A DNA stretch of 64,000 bases from assembly GCA_019671135.1 (NCBI GenBank), contig JAHRHY010000003.1, positions 2,914,001-2,978,000 on the forward strand, given 5' to 3'. Positions within the stretch are counted from its first letter, which is position 1; every line of letters begins with the position of its first letter. This document shows, in pieces, positions 34,640-46,012 of this stretch. Source of the stretch: Linnemannia hyalina. Taxonomy: Eukaryota > Mortierellomycota > Mortierellomycetes > Mortierellales > Mortierellaceae. The translations under genes and the position numbers were made by a program. The notes under the pieces were generated by a model. The model was given only the letters and a program-made list of their open reading frames with translations. It did no database searches and had not been told where the DNA came from.

Positions 34640-36114
34640 ATGTCTCCCCCATACGGAACTCGTCTCGCTAACAAGGTCGCCGTCATCACCGGTGCTGGCA
34701 GGCAAGTCTCACTTCTCTCCCTAGCCCATGTCGCCTTTCCTCACAATTCATCAAATCCACGCCTTTTTGTTCAGGAACACGCGCCTCCCTTCAACACTCC
34801 TCCCGTGAGAAAGAAAAAAAAAAAGGGCAAGAAGACCCATGACTCCTCCCTTCTTCGCCTCTGTCCTGCCTAACAACCTTTCTATTCACTCCATCCTTTC
34901 ACTCCTGTTCAACTCTCCAATAGTGGAATCGGCCTGGAATCATCAGTATTGTTCGCCTCCGAGGGCGCCCAAGTGGTGTGTGCTGACATCAACGATAAGG
35001 CAGCCGCAGCGACCGTCGAGAAGATTACTTCGCTCTTTGGACAGGGCCGTGCGGTCTCGATCCGTGCCGATGTCAGTAAGGAGGAGGATGTCAAGAAGAT
35101 GATCCGCCTTGCTGTTTCTGAGTTTGGTAAGTCAGAGGGGAGGTTGAGGGATGAGAAGGGTGAGGGTTGATGATGGTAGTCTCAAGGAAAAGGAAGGGTG
35201 GGCGGTGATACTAGTGTTTGATGGATGTACGTTTGAAGACAAGAGAGTCATAGGCGCATGGGTGTTGACTGGAGACAAAGGCGTACCTCAAAAAGTATAA
35301 GAGTGTGGGTAAAATATTTGGCATTAGGCGACACTCGTCAAATGACCACAACGAGCAACAAAGGAGAATCAACACAACCATATTAATTTTTTATTTTACT
35401 TTCTACCATTCGTCAATGGGATAATAGGCAAGCTGAGCATCGTCTTCAACAACGCCGGAATCATGCACCCTGCTGACGACAACGCCCTCACCACCTCCGA
35501 GGACATCTGGTACGCTTATTTCTCTGCCGGTCCTACCGCTCGCTACTGTTGTTGCCCTTGCTGTCCATTCCTACGTACAGTTATCACTAACCTCTTTGTA
35601 CACACCTCCCCTTCAACCTAATAGGGACTTGACCATGAACATTAACGTAAAGGGAGTCTGGTGGGGCTGCAAATACGCCATCGAAGAGATGCGCAAGACC
35701 GGCGGCGGATCCATCATCAACACCGCCTCCTTCGTCGCCCTCCGTGGCGCCGCAACCCCCCAACTCGCCTACACCGCCTCCAAGGGCGCCGTCCTTGCCA
35801 TGACCCGCGAACTTGCTGTCGTCCACGCCAAAGAAAACATCCGCTTCAACTCCCTCTGTCCCGGTCCTTTGCGTACGCCTTTGCTGATGGAGTTTTTGAA
35901 CACGGATGACAAGAAGAACAGACGGTTGGTTCATGTGCCTATGGGGCGGTTTGGAGAGGCGATTGAGCAGGCCAAGGCGGCACTGTTCCTGGCGAGTGAT
36001 GACAGTTCTTATATGACCGGTACGGACTTTGCGGTCGATGGTGGACTTTGTGCGGCGTATGTTACTCCTGAGGGGGAGACCATCTCCAACTCTCCTCATG
36101 TCTCTTACCAGTAA
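34640..36114 (+). CDS. Classical short-chain dehydrogenase/reductase
   Basis: Four exons (34640-34701, 34924-35126, 35428-35509, 35625-36114) give 278 residues with agreeing phases. The cofactor turn TGAGSGIG (residues 17-24) is split by intron 1, which starts with GC instead of GT. Other motifs: CADINDK after beta-2 (the Asp favours NAD(H)), NNAGIM, a catalytic Ser at about 151 (NTASFVALRG), YTASKGAV with Tyr165 and Lys169, and the loop CPGPLRTPLL. The C-terminal TGTDFAVDGGLCAAYVTPEG is typical of oxidoreductases related to 3-oxoacyl-ACP reductase and related alcohol dehydrogenases. The substrate is unknown. No signal peptide is seen, so it is probably cytosolic. Confidence 0.92.
34702..34923 (+). 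other. GC-AG intron
   Basis: Intron 1 of the dehydrogenase. The donor reads AG|GCAAGT, an otherwise perfect consensus with C in place of T, and the acceptor is TAG. The exact join gives TGAGSGIG, so the position is secure. The intron has a long A-run (34814-34825). Confidence 0.85.
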
Positions 36115-37185
36115 GACAAAGATGATCTCAGGAACTGTCAGCAGCAGAGTAGGATCGAGGGTCTTGGGCATGGACAATTGGACATGGAGGTTGTGGATGC
36201 CGCATAGAAGCAATTGAAAGGGGAAATAATAAAAATCATATCGAAATGCTACACGTGGATATCACTATTATTTTCTACTAGACTTAACCAATTTGAGTGT
36301 TCCCCTTTGACGCTGTTTTAACTATCGACTAAACACCAACCCATCAGTCACCCTCATCATCATTCAATCATTCATGCGCCCCTCTTCTTATCACCACCAA
36401 TGCATCAAACTCCATCAAAGATAAGAAAAAATTGGGCGACCAAGAAAGAACGCCAGAGAAAGACCCTCCCCCCCTCTTCTTTGTCTCCCTTTTTTGTTTC
36501 TTATTGGGGTTTCATTCACCTCCTTCATCCTCCCGCCATGTTCTCCACACCACTCGCCACATATCCAATCCGCCTCTGAAAGGAATGGAACTCGCAAAAT
36601 GACTATCCTCAACTGAGAGAAACAAACAAAAGAAGTCGTCCACGACATCCTTCAATTGGCTGTCAAGAACGCAAGAAACATATCCTCAGTCCAGGAATAT
36701 AAAAAACATGAAAACAAATCTCTATCCACCGATTCCACGACGAGCAAATCAGCAAAATTTCCTTTCAAATCCGTCGTCAAAGAATAGAGAATTGACTACC
36801 GACATTTGCCTATCCGTTCCCCAGAAAATGATAAAAAAGTACATCAATAGTAAAACGCCAATTGTTCGTCGTCGACAATGAGTAAGGGAAACTTGATTGT
36901 GAAATTAGATATCAAAGTGTATGTGTTGAAGCAAAAAAAAATACAATCCACAATGAAACTTTCGGTAAACGCGATATCTGGTACCCCTGACGGACATCTT
37001 TAGGAAACGCGGCAAAGAAACAGTCAATCGAGCTTTTTATACGAGCGAGGTGACGATGTAAGAAAGGCCCTGTAAAGATCCATCCAGATCCTAGAATACA
37101 AACGGACAAAAACGAAAAAGCTGGTGTTGGTAAGTCATGCTCCAAGGCTAAGGTAACCATTGTTGCCTCTTTACTATCCAATTGC
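36115..37185. other. Intergenic, AT-rich
   Basis: 3' flank of the dehydrogenase, with AATAATAAAA at about 36226 as a probable polyadenylation signal. No gene seen. Confidence 0.4.
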
Positions 37186-39600
37186 TTGTTGCGAATTGAT
37201 ACCCTTCAACTAAAGCAACGCCTTTTTTTTTCTGTATGTCAAAAAACAGGCCAGTCGAACGACAAACGATATCGGCTGTGTCGTGACAACAATGATATCG
37301 AACCCCTAGGTCCTCCATCGTTCACAGAAAAACGCAATCATGGCATGGATCGGATAGGATCAACCGTCTTCAACTTCCAAACCCCGGTAAAATATTCCTC
37401 CGCTCCCTGAGAACATTACAAAAATACATCGCCGCCTTCGACCTCCACCCCTCAACGATTCCTCACCTCCCAAACATGAGCGATGATATCACCAACCAAC
37501 AAGAACAATAACCATTGACATACGCCCTGGAGGCTCGACGGTGTGGATGGTTTTCATCAAGAAATCGTCCAAACTCATTAAGAACTGGCTACTTGAGGTG
37601 AACCGGTTAGTATTTGTTGCTCATTGCCGCTCCAATTCAAGCAAGGCCTGTACACTTTCATAGGAATCTTCATCTTGAGAGTTGACTAACCTCTTCTGTA
37701 CTTATTATTATATTCCGATAGGCGTATCGCGCCAGGACAAGGAAAAGATATAACAGCGCGAGCTGATCAAGTGCTACAGTAGGTGCCAAAGTATGTATGA
37801 AAAGAACGCGGTGGAAGGAAAGAAAAGAAAGAAAAGGAAAAATTGGCGGCGTCAAAGAAATAGAAATGTTCATCGAAATTAATCCTTCCGCACTGTCCCC
37901 ACTTTGTAAATTTAGTCACCCGAAAAAAAAAGGTGGCGCATGCATGGACAAGGTCGCCCTGTGCTTGGAAGATCCACTCAAATCACCACGAGATGGGTAA
38001 CCTACATTGAACCCATTGAACATTGGATCAATTTAGAAGCACTCACGCCATCTGGTCTTGATGCTGGGGTTAATAAATGTAAGCGCTGACTTGACTTCTT
38101 TTACCTTTGTTCGATGGTTAACAATAGCCCCCCCCCCCCCAGGAACTTAGATCCTTGTTTCAAGGAGCCACACCACCTCGACTGCAAGGAGGCGAACAAT
38201 GCGTACGATCTAGGAATCCGATAATAACGACGACGGAGTTTTTTCCATCCGCCAGCGACAGCGACGACGGTGGCGAGGAAAACAACATTGATCGAGGAAG
38301 AGGATGTGGAAGAGCGTCAGTTTAAAGATTCTCGCCAAACGAAGAAGGGATCTGACGAGGGCGTGGACGAGGACGTGGACGAGGAAACAGAGGGGAATGT
38401 TACCGACCCGCCAAGGAGGATGTTGTTGAAAACTGAAAGGAAACCCCATGCGCCCTTTCCGACCCGAAAACGCTGGAAATCGGTTAACTTGAATTACATC
38501 AACGAGGCATCGAGGAAATGTGAGGAAAAGGCGATAACCTCCACGCAATTGACAAAAACCACCTCGAATCGACGGCAACGGTAAATACGAAAAACGGATG
38601 AAGAGTAAAAAGGACGATGATCGGGAGGGCGTGGAGGCGGTGGCGTGAGATTGTTTGAGATGTCGATGTTGAGTATCCTCCATCTGAGACTTGTTGGAGA
38701 GAAGAAACGGTAAGTGTTTTTGTGTTTTCTTGTAGTGATCAAATGAGCGGTGCAGTTGAACATTCAGCATACGTTGTTTATTTGTCTTGGAGGTCCTTCT
38801 CACCATTTCTCATTCCTAGTTCAAGCTCACCTAGGAGACGTATATCGTGATGGTCGACAAGTGGAATAACGAAGGAAGTTGCAGAAGAGCGACTCGCCAG
38901 TATCGGTAACAACGACGACATATGACAGAAAAGTCCAAAACAGCTATAGCTTCAGGATCAACGACGTCGTCGAAGGGCAAATGGAGATCCTCTCTGACTT
39001 TTCCAAACTTGGGCAATCCAAGAACGCCACGGGCCAACCCAACGCCACCCCTCAGCTCACGGCGAGCAAGGATGAGGATAGAAAGGTCGATAAGGGGAAT
39101 CTTCGGCACAAATGCTTATCGCGTCGCCAAATCTGGACAAGAAAGGCTGCTAGCGTCGCAAACGGGTGACGAGGATAAAGTCCTAGATCTCGCCAAAACG
39201 TATCCTCGAATCAATAGAGTCAACAAATGCCCTATACCGCTTTGAACTACCGGGATGGACAACAATAGCAGCAATGAACATATTCAAATGGCAACAACAA
39301 CCAACAAACCAACGCCTGAAAGATCGACAAAACCCCTGGATAAGTGACAGAATTGTCGCTCCAACTACAATCAGCAAAGTTGGAGAAAGACTCGTATCAA
39401 ACACGCCCACATCCACGAAATTAACATGGACCAGCCAACTTCACATCCCCAGTTTCTACAAGATAACGTCGACGACATCGACGACATCGGGGAGACATCG
39501 AGCTCAGACAAGCAGGATAATATCATAAGCATCAGTATGGTCGAGAATGAAAAAAGAAGACGACATCCTAGTATATGATCTGGCATCTCCTCCCATCGCA
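37186..39600 (+). pseudogene. Decayed multi-exon gene, unrecognised
   Basis: Coding-like pieces appear in order in different + frames, interrupted by stops and shifts. Examples: DNNDIEPLGPPSFTEKR near 37290; IDIRPGGSTVWMVFIKKSSK from about 37517; a plausible intron with donor CG|GTTAGT near 37606 and acceptor GATAG near 37722; then RIAPGQGKDITARADQVLQ running into TAG and TGA; IEMFIEINPSALSPLCKF near 37860 in another frame; DKVALCLEDPLKSPRDG; a Glu/Asp-rich piece at 38290-38400; NPRTPRANPTPPLSSRRA near 39020; and DNVDDIDDIGETSSSDKQ near 39465. The consistent order and the surviving splice sites show an old gene with nuclear or regulatory-like composition. I cannot name the family. A 14-base poly-C run lies at about 38129-38142. 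Confidence 0.5.
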
Positions 39601-40187
39601 CTTTTACAGGCTTTCAAGACTTCTTCCAGCGCCATCGGCTCTTGACAACTGTCATTAAACCCGGCTCGCCTGTCAACATCAATTGCATCAAAACCATGAC
39701 GGCAATACCTTCAATGAAAAATAACAAATAGAAAATTTAGTTTTTTGATACCCAGAAAGAAAAGGTGTGAGATCGTCTTTCAGTGCATTCACCCACATGT
39801 CTTTGGAAGTTCTGCATAATCTTGTTCAAAGAGATGCAAAAATAAAACTGGAGAAAGGTGATCGATCGTCAACCCTCTCTCTAAAAAAAACACCTGCGCA
39901 CTCTGCCATGTAATGTAAAACAAAAATACGCTCAGTCCTTTTTTCATGCGTGTATCACCAGGGGTCTTCTTTCTTTACTGACGGTTCCTTTCTACAAATC
40001 CTCCGGAACCATCGACCAGTGAGAATCTTCGCCTTTGCTAAAAATCCTTGCCCTTGTCTCACATCTTTCTTCCTCTCATGACCCAGGCAAAGTACCATCC
40101 CAAAGGCTCTTATAAAAACGAAGCGATTTCGATTTCATTTCATCTTCTTCTCCATCATACCCATAAACCGCAAAACAAAACACAAAA
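39601..40187. other. Intergenic region before second WW gene
   Basis: AT-rich, with no gene seen; the TATA element near its right end is listed separately. Confidence 0.4.
40111..40118 (+). promoter_or_regulatory. TATA box of the second WW-domain gene
   Basis: TATAAAAA lies 70 bases before the ATG at 40188, with an A-rich leader (ACACAAAAATGAG) around the start codon. Confidence 0.6.
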
Positions 40188-40839
40188 ATGAGTTCATTCG
40201 ACACAAAGACATCAACTCCCCAAAAGACATACAATGCGCCCGGTGTTGCCAACCTGCCGTACAACCAGCGCCCATTGCCGCCAGGCTGGATCTCGCAGTA
40301 CGACCCCAACCACCAAGCCAACTTCTACGTCGGTACCGTAGCTCAACCATATACTCGTCGTTTCGTATCCATTGAAATTGCTAGTGAAAATACCTCATCA
40401 TTCTTATTTAACCATTGTTTTTGTAGACGAAAACACCAACCCACCGACGATAACCTGGGAAGACCCTCGCCCTGCATACTACATGGCCCAAGAGCGCGGC
40501 CAATACGCTCCCCCACCTCCCGGCATACAAGCTTCCTCCTCCGCTCAGCAAAGACGCTCCCCTCCACCTCAACCTCAACCTCAACAGCAACCAGTCCAAA
40601 CCGTAATACATAACGCCGATGGCACCGTCACCACCCTCACATCCCAAAGCAACCAACCCATCATCATCCAATCCGCCGCCCCTCAACAACAGCAACAGCA
40701 ACAGCAACAGCCGCAGGTGCAGCAGGCTCAATCGAGTGGGCCTGGTTTGGGTCGCACCATTGTTGGTGCTGCTGTCGTGACTTCCTTGTTGCGTCCGAGA
40801 CCGAGGGTTGTTGTTGCGCCTCGTCGTCGTCGTTTTTAG
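40188..40839 (+). CDS. WW-domain protein with Gln/Pro linker and basic tail
   Basis: Two exons (40188-40332 and 40427-40839) give 185 residues, joined in phase 1. The WW domain spans residues 29-64 (PLPPGWISQYD, then TITWEDPRP; Trp34, Trp59). It is followed by a Pro/Gln-rich linker with runs coded by CAG/CAA, a hydrophobic short segment (GLGRTIVGAAVVTSLL), and a strongly basic C-terminus (PRRRRF). The intron sits right after FYV in the WW domain, at the same place and phase as intron 2 of the WW gene at 15.8 kb. The two genes share the order WW, disordered linker, small Gly/Ala/Val segment, charged tail, and so are probably paralogues. The ligand is unknown; WW domains bind PPxY-like or other proline-rich motifs. 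Confidence 0.85.
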
Positions 40840-40989
40840 ATGGGTGACTGAGGATGTCTTCTTTTCGGATTTTTAATGGCCCAATGAAATCTGTGCCATG
40901 AAATGCAGACAGTTTGAGAGGAGCAGCCTGATCAGAAACCGCCACGACGAGTTGTAATTGCTTTAGTTCTTTTGTAAATAGATGAATAA

Positions 40990-41420
40990 ACATTTGTGAT
41001 AGGTGTCTTAATGTAAACTTGCAAGCCACCAATTCTTGTTGGTTTCAGTGATCAGGGGTCTTGACCAATGTTGAGACCCAAAAAAGTATAAAGTGCCATG
41101 TTGTTTGGGGTTTTTATGATCGCGCTGAGGTCGTGGCTTGTTAGGGCAAGTGTAGAATATTGGGCTGTCAACGATCCTCTTGCCTGTTCAGTCCAAGTGC
41201 TATGCTTCGTCCTCATGGCGCTTTTGCGTTCGCTCTTATTAAGCAAGGCAGCATATGCAACCTCATTTCATCCTGTCTCTCTTTCTCCCTTCTTTTCCAC
41301 TCGTGTAACAATGACAAGGCATACACAATCTCGACTAGGCGCGAGAAAGAAAAAAAAATGCAGTCGCTGTTCGACCCATGGGCATGCGCGAACTATTCAA
41401 GAAAGTGAGGGGCAGTCGGG
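40990..41420. repeat. Left copy of a diverged direct repeat: solo 5' end of the Fanzor unit
   Basis: Three blocks match the segment at 48.33-48.69 kb in the same orientation and order: about 40998-41045 (GATAGGTGTCTT...CACCAAT), about 41113-41126 (TGATCGCGCTGA), and 41206-41420 (for example AAGGCAGCATATGCAACCTC and GGCATACACAATCTC). By eye, the last block is roughly 80-90 percent identical. In the right copy, the first block encodes the start of the Fanzor reading frame, so this left copy keeps only about the first dozen codons plus the upstream flank. Confidence 0.75.
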
Positions 41421-42492
41421 TCACACTTACACAATGCTTCTTTCCCGTTTCTTTTTCTCACACACTTGGTCGCTTTTCCTTCTTTATCCCCTTTTCTTCT
41501 TTATACCCTTTTCCTCTTTATCCCCTTTTCTTCGTTTTTGATTTCTTCACCTTCAACGGATCCCTTTTTCGAATCCCTATCGTCCATTACATTCTTCTGG
41601 GCCCATCCTCTCGGAATCAGTTCCAAGGACAACACCCCAGTCTCACTGCAAGACAATCGCCACCACCAAACACGACAAAGACACAATCACACTCTCACAC
41701 TCTCACTCTCTCTATTAATTGCTCCTCTTCTCAGCAACCAAACACCCTCAAAAGTTTTCATCCCCTGTCCGCCTAAACTGACACTTAACAACACCGACAC
41801 AGGTGTAAGAAGCAAAAATTAGACCAGGAGAAGGAAAACACACGCGTCAACTCGAATAGTACGCTTAACAAGCACCGCGTCAACTTAGAAAGTATGTTGG
41901 AAAATCAACCTCTTCGCCAGACAAATAGCAACTGCTCCTCATACGGTCCTCTGCTCACCCCTCTCATCCTTTTTTCTTATAGACAGTCTACAGTACTCTG
42001 TTAACACCCCAAAACCACGTAACTGCCAACATCCGAACCAACACCCAAACAAACACATATTGTGAAAGTACCCTGCAACTGCACGTTCTCTTTCGCGGTG
42101 GTAGTAAACACATCCGAAGGCAGTATTGTTTCTTTCTCACAGCTGTCCCCGTTCTCCTTCGATACCCACCGACCCTCGTCGACCAAACTCAAAAGCACAT
42201 ATACAAACCAACAAGGTAAACGCTTTGTGAATTAGCGATAGATATTGATCGGGAAAATGACGAGTAAGAAGCTGGTTTTTATTATGAGCTTGTCACTGTG
42301 TTCGGCATTTACAGTGCCTGAGCGGTGGCTCTACACTTCGTCGTAAAAAAAGAATCTTGCAGTAAGATTCATACCTATCCATAACACATGGTATATTTTG
42401 CTCTTTTCCTTTTCTTTCCATTAAACTTCGCTCCTTACCTTCCATCTTCTCCACCAAACCCCTCCTCCCTTCGATACATCTCAAAATAGCCA
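41421..42492. other. Intergenic region upstream of TM2 gene
   Basis: T/C-rich, including several CCTTTTCTTC-type units near 41480-41540. No gene recognised. Confidence 0.4.
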
Positions 42493-43205
42493 ATGTCTTT
42501 CTACGGTGCGACCACCAGGAGCAGTGGACTGTTTAACTATGTTCCTGTTGATGATGATCCTATCCCTGTTTATAGCTCCCGCTCTGGCCGCTTTACCCGC
42601 TCTGGCCGCTTTACCCGCTTTGGCCGCTTTACCCGCCATGACACCCTTACCAACCTACTCGAATTATGGCGCAGCATGTGGTGGTGGATCTTTTTTATCA
42701 TTACCCTCGTGGTCATCCTTGGTCCTTACTACTCTGAAGAGAACAAGAAAAACCCTCCCCTCTGCGAGTCGGTCCGTAGCTACCCCGCTGCCATTTTTTT
42801 GTCTATGTGTCTCGGCGTGCTTGGGTAAGAATGGAATGCTCGTTGTTTGCTGATGTGATGTGTGTGAACATCGGACAAATGGACTGACTTCACGCCTTAC
42901 TATCCGTTTTTTTTCTTTTTTTGGGGGGCTTTTTTATCTTCTATAGAATTGACCGTTTCTACCTCGGATATATACTCGAGGGTTTAGTAAAGCTCTTCAC
43001 TGGTACGAGAAACCGTGAGATGATTGCTTTCTCCTTTTTTTTATGGAAGACGTGTAACCGCTTGAGATACTAAGAAATATCTGGTGTTTCGTTTGTACAT
43101 TTTGTCATCATAGTTGGTGGATTTGGTTTCTTGTGGGTCGCAGATTTCATCCTCATTATCTTCGGTGGCCTGCGCGACTACAATGGATGCACCCTCGCTT
43201 CCTGA
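42493..43205 (+). CDS. TM2-domain membrane protein
   Basis: Three exons (42493-42824, 42947-43002, 43114-43205) give 159 residues with agreeing phases. The C-terminal TM2 domain is clear: IFLSMCLGVLGIDRFYLGYI, then ILEGLVKLFTVGGFGFLWVA and DFILIIFGGL. TM2 proteins have two helices joined by a short DRFYLG-type turn. A further hydrophobic segment (WWWIFFIITLVVILGPYY) lies before it, then an ESVRSYP stretch. The N-terminal cytosolic part has three copies of a six-residue unit (SGRFTR, SGRFTR, FGRFTR) coded by a tandem 18-base repeat at about 42582-42635. The gene looks intact, unlike its neighbours in the island. The function of fungal TM2 proteins is not established. Confidence 0.85.
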
Positions 43206-43373
43206 ACTCCGCCTTCAGTTGCATAATTGTCTCATGAACAGGAAGCTCATGAAAATGACACAAAATCAGATTTTAGGGCGGAAGCAAATAAATGGTAATG
43301 GAAGCTGGCGCATTGCATTCATCGTGACCTGAGACACATTTTTTGTTAAGGAAAGGTGTGGGAGAACTTTGCG

Positions 43374-43505
43374 GTGGAGAAGAGTGGCAGAGTTGGGGGC
43401 CAGGGCTGCGAAGGAGAAGGAGATGAAGGAGAAGGAGGTGAAGGAGAAGGGGGTGAAGGAGAAGGAAGCCAAGGAGAAAGAGGTGAAGGAGAAGGCGGTG
43501 GTAGA
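43374..43505. repeat. 15-bp tandem repeat (Lys/Glu-coding on + strand)
   Basis: About seven imperfect units of GTGAAGGAGAAGGAG lie at about 43405-43497. On the + strand they code KEKEV-type units within an 80-codon open frame (43369-43611); on the - strand they give Leu- or Phe/Ser-rich frames fused to the SWIM fragment. I do not see evidence that either is translated. Confidence 0.8.
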
Positions 43506-43529
43506 GGCCAAGGCGGAGAGTGATCTCTA

Positions 43530-43713
43530 TATCGTTGTAGATCCTTGTCACAAGATATATGTGCTTACAAGGCTCCTTGTACCGCGTGTAATCGCCGCAA
43601 TAGGGACATGAGAAATCCTCATTTGTGATTGCAATGCATTTGTGGTTTGTATTCTTTTTATTCCGACAAATTGGCTCTCTTATTGCTGGGTGAGGAACTC
43701 GATTTTCTCGCAT
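43530..43713 (-). pseudogene. SWIM-type zinc-finger fragment
   Basis: The minus strand codes ...CIAITNEDFSCPYCGDYTRY followed by KEPCKHIYLVTRIYND. The Cys...Cys...Cys-x-His pattern (CPYC, then CKH) with the surrounding YKEPCKHIYLV resembles the SWIM zinc finger found in MULE transposases and related DNA-binding proteins. The spacing CxxC departs from the usual CxC, and the frame runs into the 15-bp repeats, so it is probably a remnant of a mobile element or a broken gene. Confidence 0.5.
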
Positions 43714-43796
43714 AGCTATCCCGTGCTATTCAAGCCTCCATTGTTTCCTTGCTGCGCTTGGCTTCCTTCAACTCCATGGTCTGTTTACCCTTGCGT

Positions 43797-46012
43797 TTAA
43801 CCACCTTCGCCTTGGACTGAATACCCAGTGCCACGTTTCGAAGAGGTGTGGCCAGTGTCGGGAACGGATTGTTGTCTCCCATAGGCTCCCGTCGCTTTTG
43901 CTTCAAGCGCGTGCTGGTAATCAGGACTAATGACTGAATCTGGAACATCCTGAAAAAAACGTTGATCCAGCAATCTAAGCTCGGACAAACAGGTCGGCAT
44001 CGTAAGGTTTGAGATCCTTGTATGGACAACGGTGTTGGTAATCTTTGCACCAAGGAAAAACACTACGTCAGGGCCGACCGATCGGAAGCTTATGAGTGGC
44101 AGATCCTCTTCCAGGACCCGAAGAAGTTCATCAAGACTATCTTTGGTAAAGATCGCAATCCGGAGAGTATCGGCGTTCCTGGATGGTGTCGAGGGGTGCA
44201 TGCCCTTTAGCTCTCCGTAATATGCCTCATGACCTTCCTCCGTGCGGCCCACGATGTCTGGCTGTCTAGCTTGCCCATCCTGATCCAAGGCAGCTTTCCT
44301 GTTCTCGCCCGCAGTCGATGCAGAGTTAAGACTGTGGAAAGGAAATGGCGATAATTAGATCAAAGACTATAGACTCACGCTATCAAATGGCACATCGACA
44401 ATCAGATGGGGACATTACCATTTGAATTGAATATGGCCTTGAACGTGCATAAACTCGCGTAAAATCGGCACGATTACTGACGACATGGCATCACTCTCGC
44501 TTTCAAGCTTGCTCCACGTATTGAAGTGTCGAAACACATACAGAGCCACGAACAAGACAGGTAATATGTCGTTTTGTTGGCATGTGCTGTAGGAATCCAT
44601 TATCAGGTCAACGACTGCCCCTATATCGATTTCGGCTTCGTCAGTTTCTCCAAGCTCCTTAGAGAGGCAGCTCAATAGGGTCATTGACCCCCACTTCTAC
44701 ATAGTCGAACCGAAGAAAATAAAGCTATTAGTTTTTATCATTGAACATTAGCTCAAAACAAAAAAAAAACACACGACCACAACGACAAACCTGCACCCAG
44801 GTCCCCCAGAGAGCCGCTGCTTCGATGGACCGCTTTAAATCTTTCTCTTGAAGATCCCTGGTATAGAATCGATGGAGGATATCCTTGGTGATAGCTGACA
44901 TCTCGGCGGCTTCGAAGCCAGCATGCTTTTCATCGAAATGCAGGATACCAGAGAGTAGACTAGATTGACAACGTATCATGCCGATAAGTTTGTATAGTTT
45001 CGTTTGAATGTAGATCATATTTCGCTGGGGCAAAAAAAAACTTACGCAATCTCATCAACTTGCTTGTAGTTCAAAGACTTCGTCTTCTTGATCTTGTTGT
45101 AGGTGTCTGTCACCTGAGGTCCCCAGTCTTTGGTCAGCGGGAGACTGAATGTGAATGCGGGTAGTTGTTGAATCCAGGACATATCTCCAGTTTCTGCTGC
45201 TGCTACTGGTCCGTCGAAAATGTTACCGGAAGGCCGTCCATCGAAAATGTTACTGGAAGGTCGTCCATACGCTTCTGCCCTTTTATCACCAGACGCCTCC
45301 TCGTGGTCGTCCAAAACGTTGATAGCAGCTCCTCCATTGGTGACCTCATCTTGTTCTCATTCATTGTCATCGCTATTGACATCAAAGAGCGGACGGTGAG
45401 GAGGTGACAGTGTTGGTGATGATGACCCTGATCCTCGGTCAGGTGGCGGGGTGCGAGCAGCTGAAAATGATGGTATCAACGGTCCTATTCGGTCATCAGT
45501 CATGCAAGTATCGAATATAAAGTATATCGTGAGAAAAATGGTCATACATTACGCAGTGGCGATCATTAATTATTGTGCTTTGGCAACATACCTTCCGAGT
45601 CTAGGATCCTCCCCTCAAAATCGGACAATGTAGCTGTTATCGTTGAACCAACCGTGTTATGTCTGATTTTTTCAATCGTATCTAAGATGTTTATTTTACA
45701 TGTGTTAGCGATCAAATGCATTAAAAATGGTCCAGAGATCAAGATTTGTGAATCGTCCTTACCTGACGCATACTGCTCAACGGAATTGTTCACGATGCTA
45801 CTGGCCGAAGTGCATGAAATACTGGCTGTGATTTGTAGTAAATGCTCGTCGTATTCGTGTCTTAGTTGCTTGAGATTGATGACATACTGCAGAGCAGACT
45901 TATCACCACTTTGCCTTTGTCTGCCAAGATAGGCCGCAAAACATGTGTATTGTTTCTCGAAGTCGAGATGGTTGTGGTTGTCTTCGGCAAGATAGGCTTG
46001 GAATGATTTCAT
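43797..46012 (-). CDS. Six-exon gene of unknown function with possible PD-(D/E)XK motif and one in-frame TGA
   Basis: Six exons (46012-45763, 45681-45592, 45460-45046, 44959-44791, 44696-44419, 44331-43797) join with GT-AG introns in fully consistent phase, 578 amino-acid codons plus stop. Codon 148 (45359-45357) is TGA, splitting VNSDDNE from EQDEVTNGG; an in-frame Met at 45314 could start a 416-residue product. The N-terminal part is helical (FEKQYTCFAAYLGRQRQS), with a Ser/Pro-rich middle, a GRPSSNIFDGRPSGNIFDG duplication, then helical segments (DLKRSIEAAALWGTWVQ). The last exon has RQPDIVGRTEEGHEAYYGEL followed by KG, a P-D...E-x-K pattern as in restriction-endonuclease-like folds, within a beta-rich context (RIAIFTKDS, DVVFFLGAKI). 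I do not recognise the family. The C-terminus may shift frame near 43950, where a second frame gives a Lys-rich end. It is more AT-rich than its neighbours. Confidence 0.6.
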
